In this document: piece after piece, positions 1-6,958 of the stretch
Numbering within the stretch: the stretch's first letter is position 1
Layout: the number at the start of each line of letters is the position of its first letter
Origin: a virus
Direction: 5' to 3' (one strand)
Virus record (IMG/VR): IMGVR_UViG_3300034523_000184
Location: 1 to 39,031 of that record
DNA: 39,031 nucleotides
The notes under the pieces: generated by a model
Seen by the model: only the letters and a program-made list of their open reading frames with translations
Told to the model about the DNA's origin: nothing
Database searches by the model: none
Position numbers and translations under genes: made by a program

Positions 1-1
1 G

Positions 2-178
2 GAGCTGAACCTGCGCCTGTTGTTCGAGGCACCGACCCTGCAGGGTTTTGCCGCACAGGTCGCGCACCTGCAACAGGACGGCGGGGTGGCTCAAGGGGCC
101 ATCCGCGCCTTGCCTGCGCACGACGATGATGCGCGGCGCGAAAAATGGAATGGAGTTGTTGAGATAAATCGAATTTGA
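2..178 (+). pseudogene. NRPS fragment: end of a thiolation (carrier) domain, interrupted by the prophage
   Basis: The + strand frame starting at base 2 reads ELNLRLLFEAPTLQGFAAQV, the typical last helix region of an NRPS peptidyl-carrier domain (FEAPT...A), followed by a linker ending ALPAHDD. The frame then runs into a stop at 176-178. The matching downstream part of the gene, the start of a condensation domain, is at the other end of the window in the same frame. Host coding sequence probably ends near 126, so the last codons (about DARREKWNGVVEINRI) would be prophage DNA read through. The product would be a synthetase truncated at a module boundary. Pyoverdine-type synthetases of Pseudomonas have similar sequences, but the peptide made cannot be told from this fragment. 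Confidence 0.85.
121..126. repeat. Target-site duplication, left copy (CGACGA)
   Basis: CGACGA here is repeated at 38908-38913, within an 8-bp identity CACGACGA (119-126 and 38906-38913). Immediately inside lie TG (127-128) and CA (38906-38907), the usual termini of Mu/IS21-type elements. Removing the prophage and one repeat copy restores an open NRPS frame reading RALPAHDELPQSLAQNRLW, a plausible carrier-to-condensation linker. Duplication length (5, 6 or up to 8 bp) is not certain. Confidence 0.6.
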
Positions 179-202
179 ATCTGTTGCAGTGGCTGCAACA
201 GA
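127..202. repeat. Prophage left end with transposase-site-like motifs
   Basis: Starting at TG (127), this end contains TGAGATAAATC (160-170) and AGTGGCTGCAA (188-198). Both 11-mers recur inverted at the right end (38887-38897 and 38817-38827). Inverted motifs at unequal distances from the two termini are what is expected of end sites bound by a Mu-type transposase. The first bases, TGATGCGCGGCGCGAAAAA, also resemble the Mu right end as I remember it (TGAAGCGGCGCACGAAAAA); this should be checked against a reference. Confidence 0.6.
180..202 (-). terminator. Perfect 10-bp inverted repeat after the reverse transcriptase gene
   Basis: TCTGTTGCAG-TGG-CTGCAACAGA forms a perfect 10-bp stem with a 3-base loop, 37 bases beyond the stop of the reverse transcriptase gene on the - strand. 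It could end the leftward late transcript before the host gene. It lacks a clear U-tract (TTCAAATT follows on the - strand) and it overlaps the end motif AGTGGCTGCAA, so it may instead, or also, be a transposase site. Confidence 0.45.
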
Positions 203-238
203 ATAACGGAATTGCGGCCTTCCGTGACCGCTTGAGAC

Positions 239-1288
239 TTAAAGCCTTTCTGACGCAGCACTTCCTCTTACCAGCCTCAGGTCACCCAGCACGCCAATGA
301 CAGTGCGACGCGCATCGCAGTGCTTCGCGTAGGCCAGGAAGCTGCACACTCTCTGCCTCACATGCTTCTGATCTACCAACCCAGCTCGATACCTCAAGCT
401 CAGCGTCCTGAAGGACGCCCTCGCACGCTTGATGTTCCGCTTGCGCGGCAGAATGTGAGTGGGCCAGATGCGGTAACCGCAGAAGTCCAGCCCGCGCTGC
501 CAGGGGTGGATCGCCGTCTTTGGGTTAAGCTCCAGGCTCAACCCTTCAACTACTGATGCCAGATCACCCAGGATGGATGCTGCTGACGCCTTGTTGGGCA
601 ACACCGCTATGAAGTCATCCATGTACCGCACGTAGTGCTTGATACCTAAGTCATCCTTGGCCACATGATCCAGACGGTTTAGCAGGATGTTCGCCCCGAG
701 CTGACTGGTGAGCGCCCCAACCGGCAGGCCGACGCCGGTCTCGTTGCCATAGCCACAGATGATCTGCTGCCATAGCCACAATACATCTCGGTCGGAGATG
801 GTCCGCGAGATCTCTCCAAGCAGCACGCTATGCCTAATACTGGCGAAGAACTTGCTGATATCAGCCTTGAGCACGTAAACCTCTGGCCCATGGTTACGCT
901 TGGCTACTCGGATGAAGCGCTGAGCACGCGCCACAGCAGCCTGAGTACCCATCCCTACGCGGCAAGCGTAGGAGTCGGAGATAAACTTACGCTCGAATAT
1001 CGGGTTAACCACGCGCACCAGCGCGTGATGGATGACGCGATCTTCGAACGGAGGTGCCTGTATCAGGCGTAGCTTGGGCTCCTTGACGACAAATTCACGA
1101 GGCTTGCCAGGCGCCCAGCTTTTCCATAGAAGGTGGTTTTGCAGATTAACCAGGTTCTCTTCAACGTTCGCCGAGAAACGCAGTACAGAGGAGCGATCGC
1201 GCTTGCCGCGCCGCGCCTCTAGGTAGGCCTGATATAGGTTATCGAAGTCGGTTATCTGGCCCCAGAGGCCAGTGGTGGTGATAGGCAC
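239..1288 (-). CDS. DGR reverse transcriptase
   Basis: A 349-residue reverse transcriptase that should copy the template-repeat RNA into adenine-mutagenised cDNA for transfer into the fibre gene. Visible motifs are the first catalytic Asp in KADISKFF (D143), the DGR-type GLPVGALTSQ (187-196; Ser-Gln in place of the retroviral Gln-Gly) and the catalytic YMDD (222-225). LNPKT and GLDFCGYRI follow in the thumb-proximal region. The length suits DGR enzymes, and there is no group II intron maturase or HNH domain. It is the last gene of the leftward late block, after the template repeat and Avd gene. A retron is unlikely because the template repeat has a matching variable repeat in a lectin-fold gene. 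All key residues are intact. Confidence 0.95.
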   Translation of the reverse strand: MPITTTGLWGQITDFDNLYQAYLEARRGKRDRSSVLRFSANVEENLVNLQNHLLWKSWAPGKPREFVVKEPKLRLIQAPPFEDRVIHHALVRVVNPIFERKFISDSYACRVGMGTQAAVARAQRFIRVAKRNHGPEVYVLKADISKFFASIRHSVLLGEISRTISDRDVLWLWQQIICGYGNETGVGLPVGALTSQLGANILLNRLDHVAKDDLGIKHYVRYMDDFIAVLPNKASAASILGDLASVVEGLSLELNPKTAIHPWQRGLDFCGYRIWPTHILPRKRNIKRARASFRTLSLRYRAGLVDQKHVRQRVCSFLAYAKHCDARRTVIGVLGDLRLVRGSAASERL

Positions 1289-1588
1289 AACATAAGCCTT
1301 AGCCCTCGCCGAGGGCGGAAAATTAGGGCGGGCACCGCCACATTCCCCGAAGGTACTAGCCGCGACGCCCTATAAATCTTTGACTACATGGTCTGGAGAG
1401 GGGCTCCAAAGGAAGCGCGCTGGACATAGGCCCTTGAGCCTAATGCCTTCTGGCGATAATCGTTTGCGAGGCGGCCGCCGACATTCGTGTTCGCGTTCGA
1501 CGCGGCGTTGTTGACGTTCAGATAGAACAGCCCGGCGTTCGAGCCGTTGCCGTAGTTGCCACCGTAATAAGCCTCCCCCCAATGCTCT
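1289..1588 (-). ncRNA. DGR template RNA region (Avd end - TR - spacer)
   Basis: This 300-base stretch between the Avd and reverse transcriptase genes has no convincing gene. It holds the template repeat (1463-1565) and a spacer of about 175 bases leading to the reverse transcriptase start. In the Bordetella phage BPP-1 system, the RNA spanning the end of avd, TR and the spacer is folded and bound by the RT-Avd complex and primes cDNA synthesis. The same order here suggests the same role. An open frame exists on the - strand through the repeat (1370-1582), but it is not in the frame of the variable protein and has no recognisable product. Confidence 0.7.
1463..1565 (-). repeat. DGR template repeat (TR)
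   Basis: These 103 bases match 2900-3002 with 90 identities and no gaps. On the - strand, 12 of the 13 differences are at TR adenines; the exception, at 1527, is T in TR and G in VR. Read in the fibre frame, TR has Asn codons (AAC or AAT) at 1555, 1546, 1537, 1516, 1510, 1507, 1495, 1489 and 1483 (lowest base of each codon), and all nine encode a different residue in VR. The last 21 bases of the 3' end (1463-1483) are identical and GC-rich, like an initiation-of-mutagenic-homing region. Weak similarity continues to about 1573 (Tyr-Tyr versus Phe-His codons), where differences are no longer adenine-biased, so the active repeat probably stops near 1565. Confidence 0.95.
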
Positions 1589-1945
1589 TTATTTCTTAAC
1601 CGGTGCAGGGCCTTCGTGCTTGATCCATGCGCCTACGATGCGCCCGATCTCATTGACGTGCCGCATCCAGACATCAAGGCGATGAGTGTTGATATAAGAA
1701 AGCCGGTGCGCCTTACGCACCAAGTGGCGGAATACTTCGATCTCTACGTCCAGATCAAACAGTGCCGCAGCTTTCTGGCGGCGCTTCCAAGCCACCACCG
1801 TCAGCCGCAGGAGATGATTCGTTACAGCCCGGAGTTCCGAGCAAAGCAGGTGCCGCTCAAGCTTGGGGAACTGGTGCAGCACGGTGTGCGTGTAGGCATC
1901 CAGCTCTTCAAGCTTGGTCAGCAGATTCAAATGGACATCACTCAC
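1589..1945 (-). CDS. avd: Avd-like accessory variability determinant
   Basis: A 118-residue, basic, all-helical protein with the pattern of the Avd four-helix-bundle family (about 120 residues). Its N-terminal part reads LLTKLEELDAYTHTVLHQFP, followed by KLERHLLCSELR, and LVRKAHRLSYINTHRLDVW lies in the second half. In BPP-1, Avd is a pentameric barrel that binds the reverse transcriptase and template RNA and is essential for retrohoming. The start is GTG (1943-1945), overlapping the stop of the upstream membrane-protein gene as GTGA, which implies translational coupling. It lies directly upstream of the template repeat, as in the canonical avd-TR-RT order. The family call rests on length, composition and context. 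Confidence 0.88.
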   Translation of the reverse strand: MSDVHLNLLTKLEELDAYTHTVLHQFPKLERHLLCSELRAVTNHLLRLTVVAWKRRQKAAALFDLDVEIEVFRHLVRKAHRLSYINTHRLDVWMRHVNEIGRIVGAWIKHEGPAPVKK

Positions 1946-2253
1946 GCCGACATCTTCCCTTCATCTGCCTCGATATTGCTTTCGCAATGATTAGGCTCGA
2001 ACCAGTCCAGCAGCTTGCATAGCACGCAACCCCAACGCTTACCCTTGCGGGCTGCCTTACCTGCACGAGAACTGATCGTTTCGTCCTCACTGCCGCCGAA
2101 GGCGGTGTTGGCCAGTTGGTCGAACGACACACCCAGGCGCCAGGCCCGATCGCTGTTCCCCAATACCGCGAGGAGCATCCAGCACAATCCAACCAGGGCG
2201 ACAAACGCGCAGAGCAGAAACAAGGCCAGCCCTAGCGCCATACGCTTCACCAT
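1942..2253 (-). CDS. Small membrane protein within the DGR cassette
   Basis: A 103-residue protein with a long hydrophobic N-terminal segment (about residues 5-32), probably one long or two short membrane helices. A cytosolic tail follows with the sequence GKRWGCVLCKLLDWFEPNHC, which has three Cys and one His spaced like a possible metal site. I recall similar small proteins with this tail near tail-fibre genes of Pseudomonas prophages, without known function. It overlaps the preceding gene by 7 bases and the Avd gene by 4 bases, so the three are translated together. It may have no link with diversification. Confidence 0.75.
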   Translation of the reverse strand: MVKRMALGLALFLLCAFVALVGLCWMLLAVLGNSDRAWRLGVSFDQLANTAFGGSEDETISSRAGKAARKGKRWGCVLCKLLDWFEPNHCESNIEADEGKMSA

Positions 2254-2816
2254 ACAATGCCCGCCACTTCTTCCAGGGACTCAGCCTTGTCGAGCAGATC
2301 CTCGGCGGCTTGGCGTTTTCCGATGATTGCGCCCGAGTATGCGGCGTAGCCGACGGCTTTTGACTGTACACGACCCGCCAGATCCTCGACGGTCAAGCCG
2401 CGCACCTCGGCGATGGCAGAAAGCAGCGGCGTGGCCGCCTTCGGATCCAACTGCAGACCCGACGCCTCCTGCACCTGTTGCGGCCAGCTCTGCAGTTCAC
2501 CGGGCGGGTAAGTGCTGGTCAGGGCTGCCAAAGCCAACTCACAACCAGCGTTCAGCTCAACCAGCTTGGCCACCTTCGCGGCCTCCAGCTTGTGGGAGTC
2601 CGCAGCTGCGTATTTCAGCTCCCCCAGGTAAACGGTGTCACCCAAAGCGCAGGCGGGAACCTCGTCCGGCTCACCTGGCAGGATTACCGCGACAAACAAG
2701 CCGTCTTCACGGTAGTCGACCGGAACCGACCAGACACGAACCAAGGCGTCAGCCGAGACGAGCGGCAGTGTTACGGATGCGCCTAGCGCGCTCAGGATTC
2801 CATCTTCAATCTTCAT
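2247..2816 (-). CDS. Probable tail-fibre assembly chaperone
   Basis: A 189-residue acidic protein directly after the fibre gene. It has a good ribosome site (AGGAG, 7 bases before ATG). The N-terminal half is beta-rich and mentions a display of substituents (YREDGLFVAVILPGEPDEVP). The C-terminal half is helical and ends with LLDKAESLEEVAGIVW. Position after a fibre and the N-terminal beta, C-terminal helical layout suit a fibre-assembly chaperone of the DUF4376 kind, but I see no diagnostic motif. In BPP-1 the gene after the variable protein is avd, so this is an extra gene in the cassette. Confidence 0.55.
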   Translation of the reverse strand: MKIEDGILSALGASVTLPLVSADALVRVWSVPVDYREDGLFVAVILPGEPDEVPACALGDTVYLGELKYAAADSHKLEAAKVAKLVELNAGCELALAALTSTYPPGELQSWPQQVQEASGLQLDPKAATPLLSAIAEVRGLTVEDLAGRVQSKAVGYAAYSGAIIGKRQAAEDLLDKAESLEEVAGIVW

Positions 2817-2841
2817 AGCACTCTCCTAAAAAGCAAAGGGC

Positions 2842-2856
2842 GCCCGCTTGGCGGGC
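2842..2856 (-). terminator. Hairpin downstream of the variable repeat
   Basis: GCCCGC-TTG-GCGGGC forms a 6-bp GC stem with a 3-base loop, 43 bases past the end of VR and between the fibre and chaperone genes. On the - strand it is followed by GCCCTTTGCTTTTT, so it may be a partial intrinsic terminator that lowers expression of the genes beyond the fibre. DGRs such as BPP-1 also have a hairpin or cruciform just past the homing region that stimulates target recognition; this one lies farther from the repeat than in BPP-1. Confidence 0.5.
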
Positions 2857-2892
2857 TAGCCCAAAACAACATGACTCAAGTCACAGGACCCA

Positions 2893-5454
2893 TCACACCT
2901 TTGCGAGGCGGCCGCCGACACTCGTGTACGCGTCCGACGCGGCGTAGCTGACGCCCAGATAGACCAGCCCGGCGATCGAGCCGGAGCCGTAGGAGCCACC
3001 GTGGAACGCCACACAATTGGCGCTACCGTAGAAGTAATCGCCATAACTGCCATTGCTTGCCGCCGAATCAGCCGTAGCCGCAGCGAACATGTCGCGCAGG
3101 TCGTAATTTGCCCCCGCATCCTCAGCCATGGTCACCGGGTAGCCGTTAGCAGGAACGGTTCGAGTCGTGGTCTGGTAGGTCTTGTTCCCGTTTCGATCCC
3201 AAACAATGAACCTGCTCGATGCATCGGTCTGCAGGCCATCAACCATTTGGAAGACGTTGCCCCACAGCCCGACGATGCCTCGCCAAGTAGCTTGCGCAAC
3301 CGTAGCGCTATCGACCGCCTGCACAGCGCTGGTGCTGACGTTGCCTTGGCCGATGAGCGCTTGAGAGTCGGCACCACCCATTTCGATCATCGCTAGCGTC
3401 TGGATTGCTGACAGTTGGTAGATCGACCACAACGCAAAACCGCTGACGCCCGCCGTGTTGCGCGCAGCTGCGCGGGCCTGCATGGTCGGAAAGTCGATAC
3501 TGGCCAGAGGCATCAGGCCTGGCTTGGAGCCGAGCTTTGCGCCGTCAGTCGTGCCCTGGTATTTGCCCACCCAGAACTGCGCGAGATCCGCGCCCGCATT
3601 CTTGAATGCTGGGTGCAAGGTGAAGCCTGCCGCTGGCTGGTCGGAAATCCATACCGCCTTCTTGCCGACGTTCGCTCCAGAGGCAATGGTTCCGCGCTTC
3701 ACATAGAAGGCAGGGATTCTGACCATGTTCTGGCCGTCGACCACTTGATCCTGAATCGCGCCGTATGTGGCGTGCGAACTGAAAAACGATGCGTCCGTCA
3801 CCTTGGTTGCGCCGTTTTCATCCACGCGAGCCCAGGTGCCAGCGCCGCCGCCCGTGGCTAGCATCGCAATGCCGATCACGTTGGCGAACTGCGCCTTGGT
3901 GGTGATCTTGCTTTCGGTCGACCACTCCGACCAGCCCTTGGCGGTGCCCTGATGGCGCACCTGCAGGTAATAGCTCAGCTGACCTGGCAGCAACTTGCCA
4001 ACAGGCACTACCACCGTCAGCTTGTTCACCGCGTCGGTACCGCTATCCCATGCGGGGGCTGCATAAGTACCTGCCGCCGTGCGAATCCGCCATTGGCTGG
4101 CCGCATGCGTATCTGCGCCGCCCGAAACGACAAAGGCCGAACTGGTCAGCGTTGGCTGCTCAGGCACGTCGACGGCGTTTGCGGCAGGTCCGGTGATGCT
4201 AGGCGCAGCTACATATACGAACGAGGCGGCCGTGGCAAAGCTGGAAACAGCCGAATAATCCGACCACAAGCCCGCCACGTCCTGGACGCGAGCACGCCAG
4301 TAATAAGTCGTTCCAGCGACCAGCACGGCAGCAGGCAAGGCATACGACAGCCCGGAGCCGAGCACGCCAGAGTCATGCAGGATCGACACAAAGGCGGCAG
4401 TCGTCGACAACTGGAATTGCACAGCGGCCTGCGTGTTGCCAGATGGCGAGCTGTAGCCCGTCAAGGCCAGTGTTGGACGCTCCATCACCCCAGCTGCAGC
4501 GGCGGCAGGCGTGCTGATCAGCGGCGTTGCCGGGCGCAGATCCGGGTTGATAAAGCCGCCCAGGCCGGTCGGCGTGCCCAGGGCCACCAGGTGGGCAATG
4601 CTCATTGCCTCGCCCGAGATGTCGAGCCGCAGCCAGCCATCACCGCGCATCGGCAGGATGTATTCGTAGTCGGCGTAGCCAGTCGGGATATCGCCATCGG
4701 TACGGCGCAACGACCAGCCGGTTTCTTTCCACGTCGGCTGGTAGCCGTCGCGGTAATACAGGCGGGCCATGCCCGAGTTGAGCGAGCGGCGAATCACGAC
4801 CGCGCCACCGGCAGTGTCGGTGCCGATATTGACCGAACGAGTCAGGTAGATATCGCCCGGCATGGCAGCGGCGCGGGAAGCGCCCAGCACCTTGATGCTG
4901 GAGCGACGCAGAGTTGCTGATGGGCCCCAGTCGCGTGACAGGTTGGCCGCGAGACGGATGCGGGCCGCTGACAGTACGGTTTGCACTTGCACCAGGGCCG
5001 ATGCCGGGGCCGGGTCGCCGTTGGCATCAACCGCAGCCGGATCACTTAGGACATAAAACTCGCCAGGGCGCAGCTGGGCCGTGGACGCCAGATCGATAGA
5101 GTCATCGCCGTTGACGCCCTGGACAACAGTGATCGGCTCCAGATCGATCAGCGTGTAGCCAGGAACGAACATTTCAAAGCGCACTACGTTGTTGCGGTAC
5201 AGCCAGTCGAGATCAACTGCCTTTTGCACCGAGACGGCGCTCGACGACTCAACGTCGCCAAGGCGCTCATCCAGCGAGTCGATGGCCAGATCCGCTGCGG
5301 CCTTGTTATCGCCAACTGCCTTATTAATAGCTGCGTCATTGTCCAGCAGCGCCTGGTGAATCGGATTCCACGTGTCCGGGTGGGCGACACTGGAGGTTGT
5401 CAGCGCCGGTACGCTGGCGGAGAAAACCGGATTTGGACTTGGGGTCAACGGCAT
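2893..5454 (-). CDS. DGR-diversified tail fibre with C-type-lectin-like tip (receptor-binding protein)
   Basis: An 853-residue fibre that should bind the host receptor at the tail tip. About residues 1-120 form an N-terminal attachment and coil part (DERLGDVESSSAV). A beta-rich region follows, then two fibronectin-III-like repeats at about 330-410 (TTYYWRARVQDVAGLWSDYS) and 417-522 (LSYYLQVRHQGTAKGWSEWS). The C-terminal 330 residues (523-853) form a formylglycine-enzyme/C-type-lectin fold like DGR variable proteins: GLWGNVFQMVDGL (729-741) matches the GN-WEW-DG signature, and GGSYGSGS starts the variable segment. Codons under diversification lie in the last 33 residues. It is preceded by the tail-collar and gpI-like genes. 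Two GN motif positions are Phe and Gln rather than Trp and Glu, as is common among these proteins. Confidence 0.93.
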   Translation of the reverse strand: MPLTPSPNPVFSASVPALTTSSVAHPDTWNPIHQALLDNDAAINKAVGDNKAAADLAIDSLDERLGDVESSSAVSVQKAVDLDWLYRNNVVRFEMFVPGYTLIDLEPITVVQGVNGDDSIDLASTAQLRPGEFYVLSDPAAVDANGDPAPASALVQVQTVLSAARIRLAANLSRDWGPSATLRRSSIKVLGASRAAAMPGDIYLTRSVNIGTDTAGGAVVIRRSLNSGMARLYYRDGYQPTWKETGWSLRRTDGDIPTGYADYEYILPMRGDGWLRLDISGEAMSIAHLVALGTPTGLGGFINPDLRPATPLISTPAAAAAGVMERPTLALTGYSSPSGNTQAAVQFQLSTTAAFVSILHDSGVLGSGLSYALPAAVLVAGTTYYWRARVQDVAGLWSDYSAVSSFATAASFVYVAAPSITGPAANAVDVPEQPTLTSSAFVVSGGADTHAASQWRIRTAAGTYAAPAWDSGTDAVNKLTVVVPVGKLLPGQLSYYLQVRHQGTAKGWSEWSTESKITTKAQFANVIGIAMLATGGGAGTWARVDENGATKVTDASFFSSHATYGAIQDQVVDGQNMVRIPAFYVKRGTIASGANVGKKAVWISDQPAAGFTLHPAFKNAGADLAQFWVGKYQGTTDGAKLGSKPGLMPLASIDFPTMQARAAARNTAGVSGFALWSIYQLSAIQTLAMIEMGGADSQALIGQGNVSTSAVQAVDSATVAQATWRGIVGLWGNVFQMVDGLQTDASSRFIVWDRNGNKTYQTTTRTVPANGYPVTMAEDAGANYDLRDMFAAATADSAASNGSYGDYFYGSANCVAFHGGSYGSGSIAGLVYLGVSYAASDAYTSVGGRLAKV
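2900..3002 (-). repeat. DGR variable repeat (VR) in the fibre gene
   Basis: The last 35 codons or so of the fibre gene. Against TR, the substituted residues are S821, S824, I827, V831, G834, S836, Y837, D841, Y843 and S845. Nine of these replace TR-encoded Asn; V831 replaces Phe through the single non-adenine change. The final bases, encoding VGGRLA before the stop, are identical to TR and set the fixed 3' boundary. Confidence 0.95.
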
Positions 5455-5465
5455 GACGGTGTTCC

Positions 5466-5831
5466 TCAGTATTCAAAATCAAGATCGAGTTCGATCTCGC
5501 TGGTGGACTCGAACTCTTTTGGCTTAACAACGCGGCGACCCATCAGTACGCCCGACTCGGTAAACACACCGAACTCACGCAGGACGTTGTCTGCAGCCAG
5601 GATTCCGCTCATGTTGCCCCTGACCGTCAGCACAGCGCCTGCCACGATGTTGGTCACGGGCACGCGGGCGAACTCGGCCGCGAGGGCGACGTCTTCGTCC
5701 GGCGAATACGCCTTGCTACCCGACCCGAAGGCCATCCAGGCGGCTTTGGAAATGGCTGCACCAGTTGCGGCGCTAACCGCGACCTGGTGCCGGTAGGCCA
5801 GCGTGGTGGGTATGGCGGTCGGGTTGCTCAT
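5466..5831 (-). CDS. Tail-collar-fibre-like protein
   Basis: A 121-residue protein similar in pattern to the N-terminal domain of P2-type fibre proteins (tail-collar fibre family). It has a small-residue-rich start, FGSGSKAY, an EFARVPVTNI segment, then REFGVFTESGVLMGRRVV and an acidic end LDLDFEY. In P2 this domain is fused to gpH and joins the fibre to the baseplate. Here it is a separate gene just before the diversified fibre and overlaps the gpI-like gene by 4 bases. It likely forms the connector between baseplate and fibre. Confidence 0.65.
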   Translation of the reverse strand: MSNPTAIPTTLAYRHQVAVSAATGAAISKAAWMAFGSGSKAYSPDEDVALAAEFARVPVTNIVAGAVLTVRGNMSGILAADNVLREFGVFTESGVLMGRRVVKPKEFESTSEIELDLDFEY

Positions 5832-6958
5832 AGCGGTTCCTGTGTCGTTATGCCGTTGTGTTTAACGCGCAGGGTGGCGCGGAATCTGATGTTTGGTCCG
5901 CCCAGTTCGCCGCCCAGCAGCCAGGTGCCGTCGAGACGATGCAGGCCGACGCGGCCGAGCTGGGCATCGGCAAGGCTTCGGCCTTCGTCCATCGGCCAGC
6001 CCTGAAGTGTTTGGATGCCCAGATCCCAGCGGCCATCCAGCGCACGAAAGCGATCGCCTAAGAGGACCGGCTCAGAAGCACGCGCCCCGCCCATGGCCAT
6101 GGCTGCACGCAGCGTGATCTTTTGGTGGGTGGTGATATGGCTGTTGTCCAGGGTCGCGCCGGTCGGCGTGTGCCCATTGAGGAGCCGCCCATTAAGGGAC
6201 CAGCTACCGTCGAGCAACACGGCGGCATATCCACCGTTGAGCTTCCAGCAACCATCCAGCGTGCGGCGCGCTGCAGGCTGGAACCGCTGGCACTTGGAGT
6301 ACTTCAAACGCAGGCGTGCAGCCATCGACTTGATGGTGATCCGCGAATCGAACCTGGCCTGCAGCGCGATGATGATGCCGACCAGCTCGTCACGAGTTGG
6401 CGCGTAGGCCTCTGCGACCTGGCGAATTCGTTTCTGTTGGTCGCGAGACCAGTCGCCTTCGGAGGCGTTGAGACGGATCGCGTATTGGGCCCAGTGGCTC
6501 ATGGCAATGCGCTTCATGACTTGGCCGTTGATGCCGGTCGCGGGCGGCGTGAGACTGACGCTGCCATCGAGCAGCCAGGTGCCATCCAGGGTCTTGCCAC
6601 CTGCAGCAATCCATTCGGCCTGGTAAGTCTTCTGCTCGATCAGCTCTAGGACCGGATAACCGATGGTGGCCAGCGCCTGCTTGACTGCCCAGGGCGTGCC
6701 TTTGTAGCGGTGCAGCATGATTGCGGTCTTGATCAGCGCTCGCCGGTCGTCATCGGACCTGGCCACCGGCCAAGTAGCCTCTTCCAGCATCGAAAACTGT
6801 TCGGCGAGGATCGGCAGCAGCGAAGGCGGCACCAGGTCGACCAGGTAGACGAGCATCGAGTTGAGATTGAGCCGCTGCAGGTTCTCGTTGAGCAGCTCAT
6901 TCAGCCAGACGAATCGTTCGTCACCGGCCAGTGCTGGCGGCAGCTGTTGATCAGCCAT
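5828..6958 (-). CDS. I: P2 gpI-like baseplate wedge protein with C-terminal LDG repeats
   Basis: The first 200 residues match the P2 tail protein I family: LPPALAGDERFVWL, then ATWPVARSDDDRRALIKTAIMLHRYKGTPWAVKQAL. This is the usual wedge component that carries the fibres. The rest, about 175 residues, is an extension with recurring LDGTWLLDGS-like units (LDGTWLLDG, LDGCWKLNG, LLDGSWSLNG, LDGRWDLG, LDGTWLLGG), probably a repetitive beta structure. I chose ATG at 6956-6958 (MADQQLPP), which overlaps the gpJ-like gene by 8 bases and has GCAGGT upstream. An earlier in-frame ATG at 6973 is possible. P2 gpI is about 176 residues, so the extension is additional. Confidence 0.85.
   Translation of the reverse strand: MADQQLPPALAGDERFVWLNELLNENLQRLNLNSMLVYLVDLVPPSLLPILAEQFSMLEEATWPVARSDDDRRALIKTAIMLHRYKGTPWAVKQALATIGYPVLELIEQKTYQAEWIAAGGKTLDGTWLLDGSVSLTPPATGINGQVMKRIAMSHWAQYAIRLNASEGDWSRDQQKRIRQVAEAYAPTRDELVGIIIALQARFDSRITIKSMAARLRLKYSKCQRFQPAARRTLDGCWKLNGGYAAVLLDGSWSLNGRLLNGHTPTGATLDNSHITTHQKITLRAAMAMGGARASEPVLLGDRFRALDGRWDLGIQTLQGWPMDEGRSLADAQLGRVGLHRLDGTWLLGGELGGPNIRFRATLRVKHNGITTQEPL

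Noticed and set aside
127-151. Left prophage terminus at 151 (TGGAGTTGTTGAGATAAATC)
   Set aside because: It gives better symmetry with the right end but no target duplication; 127 gives a 6-bp duplication and restores the NRPS frame. Kept only as an alternative.
239-1288. Reverse transcriptase as group II intron, retron or abortive-infection RT
   Set aside because: No maturase or endonuclease domain, Ser-Gln motif is DGR-type, and a TR/VR pair with adenine bias is present.
1370-1582. Open frame through the template repeat
   Set aside because: It is not in the frame of the variable protein, has low-complexity Arg-rich sequence and is explained by the TR; treated as non-coding RNA.
3952-4920. 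322-residue open frame on the + strand
   Set aside because: It is the antisense of the tail fibre gene, rich in Arg and Cys, with no recognisable domain; a shadow of a GC-rich gene.
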